This document shows, piece by piece, positions 5,845 through 6,880 of a stretch of 6,880 nucleotides of DNA (its first letter is position 1; every line of letters starts with the position of its first letter). The translations under genes and the position numbers were made by a program. The DNA is from Comamonadaceae bacterium (GTDB lineage Bacteria; Pseudomonadota; Gammaproteobacteria; Burkholderiales; Burkholderiaceae), in assembly GCA_947505915.1 (NCBI GenBank), contig CANNNH010000077.1, positions 1 through 6,880 on the forward strand. Direction: 5' to 3'. The notes beneath the pieces are model-generated. The model made no database searches. It saw only the letters and a list, made by a program, of their open reading frames with translations, and was not told the origin of the DNA.

Positions 5845-6880
5845 AGCGCCCGTCAGTCGCGGTTGGGCGTTTGTAGCTGCCTTTTTATTACTAGGCTATT
5901 TTTTACTGGCCCTAGGCCAAAGCCTGTTGTTTGATGTGGATGAGGGGGCTTTTTCAGAAGTCACCCGCGAAATGGTGGTCAGTGGCGATTGGGGCCACAC
6001 CACACTCAATGGCGCTGACCGATTTGACAAACCCATAGGCGTGTATTGGCTGCAAGCCCTCAGCGTGAAGGTTTTCGGGGTCAACGAATTTGCCTTGCGA
6101 CTGCCTTCTGCGCTGGCCGGTTGGCTTGCTTGTTTGGCGCTGGCACTGACTGCCTACCAAGCTTGGGGACCCCGCGCCGCCATGCTGGCAGCCATGGTCT
6201 TTGCCAGCAGTTTGGGGCCTTGGGCCATGGCCCGCACCGCCACAGCAGATGCCTTGCTGGGTCTGTGGTTGATGTTGTCTGCGCTGGACCTGTGGCGCTA
6301 CCTCTGCAACAACGACCGACGTGCGCTCAGGCGAATGGCTTTGTGGATGGCCTTGGGGGTACTCACCAAGGGACCGGTGGCTGTGCTGATCCCAGCGGCC
6401 GTGCTGTTGCTGTGGCAATGGTGGGGGCCTTCGCCAGGCTTGGTGCTTCGAACCTTGCGTGATGGCTGGTCGTGGCTCATCTTTGGCGCGGTGGCAGGAC
6501 CTTGGTATACCTATGCGTGGTTGCGCCACGGGGACGCATTTATCCAAGGTTTTTTCCTGCGCCACAACCTTGACCGTTTCAGCGCGCCGATGGAAGGTCA
6601 TGGCGGAGGTTGGCTTTATTTTGTGTTGGTCTTGCCTTTGCTGTGGATGCCTTGGACGCCACTGGTTCTCAATTTGGGAATGCGTTGGAAACCACTGTGG
6701 CAGACCCCAATCTTGCGCTTTGCCTTGCTGTGGGCTGGTTTTGTGGTGGTGTTTTTTTCCTTGTCTGCCACCAAGTTGCCGCACTATGTCTTGTATGCCG
6801 CGCCAGGGGTTGTGCTCTTGCTGACCTATGCTGGGCTACATGCCAATAACCGTTGGTGGTGGGCATGCGCGGTTTTGTTA
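5831..6880 (+). CDS. ArnT-like GT39 membrane glycosyltransferase (3' truncated by window edge)
   Basis: The frame stays open for 350 codons to the right edge, so the C-terminus is missing; family members are usually about 500-600 residues. After a first membrane helix (about 12-33) comes the periplasmic loop FDVDEGAFSEVTREM (34-48), whose acidic D35, D37 and E38 match the catalytic-loop region of ArnT/PMT enzymes. SGDWGHTTLNG (51-61) and RFDKPIGVYW (64-73), EFALRLPSALAG (86-97), LTKGP (178-182) and FSLSATKLPHY (309-319) follow, all typical. Many hydrophobic segments continue throughout. These enzymes transfer a sugar from undecaprenyl phosphate to lipid A, core or protein acceptors in the periplasm. 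The ATG at 5831 is chosen because GAAGG (5821-5825) lies five bases upstream; an in-frame ATG at 5819 lacks such a site. The start overlaps the GT2 gene by 14 bases, pairing donor synthesis with donor use. Confidence 0.87.
   Translation, partial: MAGSEAPVSRGWAFVAAFLLLGYFLLALGQSLLFDVDEGAFSEVTREMVVSGDWGHTTLNGADRFDKPIGVYWLQALSVKVFGVNEFALRLPSALAGWLACLALALTAYQAWGPRAAMLAAMVFASSLGPWAMARTATADALLGLWLMLSALDLWRYLCNNDRRALRRMALWMALGVLTKGPVAVLIPAAVLLLWQWWGPSPGLVLRTLRDGWSWLIFGAVAGPWYTYAWLRHGDAFIQGFFLRHNLDRFSAPMEGHGGGWLYFVLVLPLLWMPWTPLVLNLGMRWKPLWQTPILRFALLWAGFVVVFFSLSATKLPHYVLYAAPGVVLLLTYAGLHANNRWWWACAVLL

Noticed and set aside
5954..6784. A 276-codon minus-strand open frame opposite the GT39 gene
   Set aside because: Its product is a Gln/His/Pro/Arg-rich sequence without motifs, and the plus strand carries an unmistakable GT39 protein. 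It is an antisense shadow.
1..6880. CRISPR array, tRNA, rRNA, insertion sequence or phage attachment site
   Set aside because: I found no spaced direct repeats, no cloverleaf or rRNA-like stretch and no transposase or integrase frame; genes fill nearly the whole window.

Overview
The window is a compact, protein-coding stretch of a Gram-negative chromosome. GC is mid-to-high fifties in most genes (57% in one sampled 60-base line), with tightly packed genes and envelope functions typical of Betaproteobacteria. A Burkholderiales/Comamonadaceae-like freshwater genus would fit, but that is inference from protein flavour and codon use; no RNA gene or marker gene is present. I saw no tRNA, rRNA, CRISPR array, insertion sequence or integrase, and no gap longer than about 60 bases between genes.

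Layout. Positions 1-240 hold the 3' end of an unrecognised gene on the + strand. It converges, with an 8-base gap, on a minus-strand block read from right to left: a UDP-glucuronate 4-epimerase-like SDR protein (2037-3044), an exported serine hydrolase of the class C beta-lactamase/EstB type (672-1976) and a small SET-domain protein (249-668). The SET gene is AT-rich (about 43% GC by hand count) and starts 3 bases after the serine hydrolase stop, with its ribosome binding site inside the end of that gene.

From a 47-base divergent gap at 3045-3091 a plus-strand operon runs out of the window: a PAP2-type membrane phosphatase (3092-3910), a flippase-like protein of the lysylphosphatidylglycerol-synthase membrane-domain/UPF0104 type (3907-4827), a GT2 polyprenyl-phosphate sugar transferase with two C-terminal membrane helices (4828-5844) and an ArnT-like GT39 glycosyltransferase (5831 to beyond 6880). 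The junctions are an ATGA overlap, a zero-base abutment and a 14-base overlap, so the four are almost certainly cotranscribed and translationally coupled.

How they could work together (inference). The GT2 enzyme would charge undecaprenyl phosphate with one sugar on the cytoplasmic face. The flippase-like protein could help move it across the membrane. The GT39 enzyme would then transfer the sugar in the periplasm, to lipid A, core or another envelope acceptor. The PAP2 enzyme would remove a phosphate from lipid A or recycle the lipid carrier. The divergent epimerase could supply UDP-galacturonate. This set resembles the rhizobial galacturonate pathway (LpsL, LpxE/LpxF, RgtE, RgtA-D) and the ArnC/ArnT and Francisella FlmF/FlmK pathways. 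This is the most interesting content of the window.
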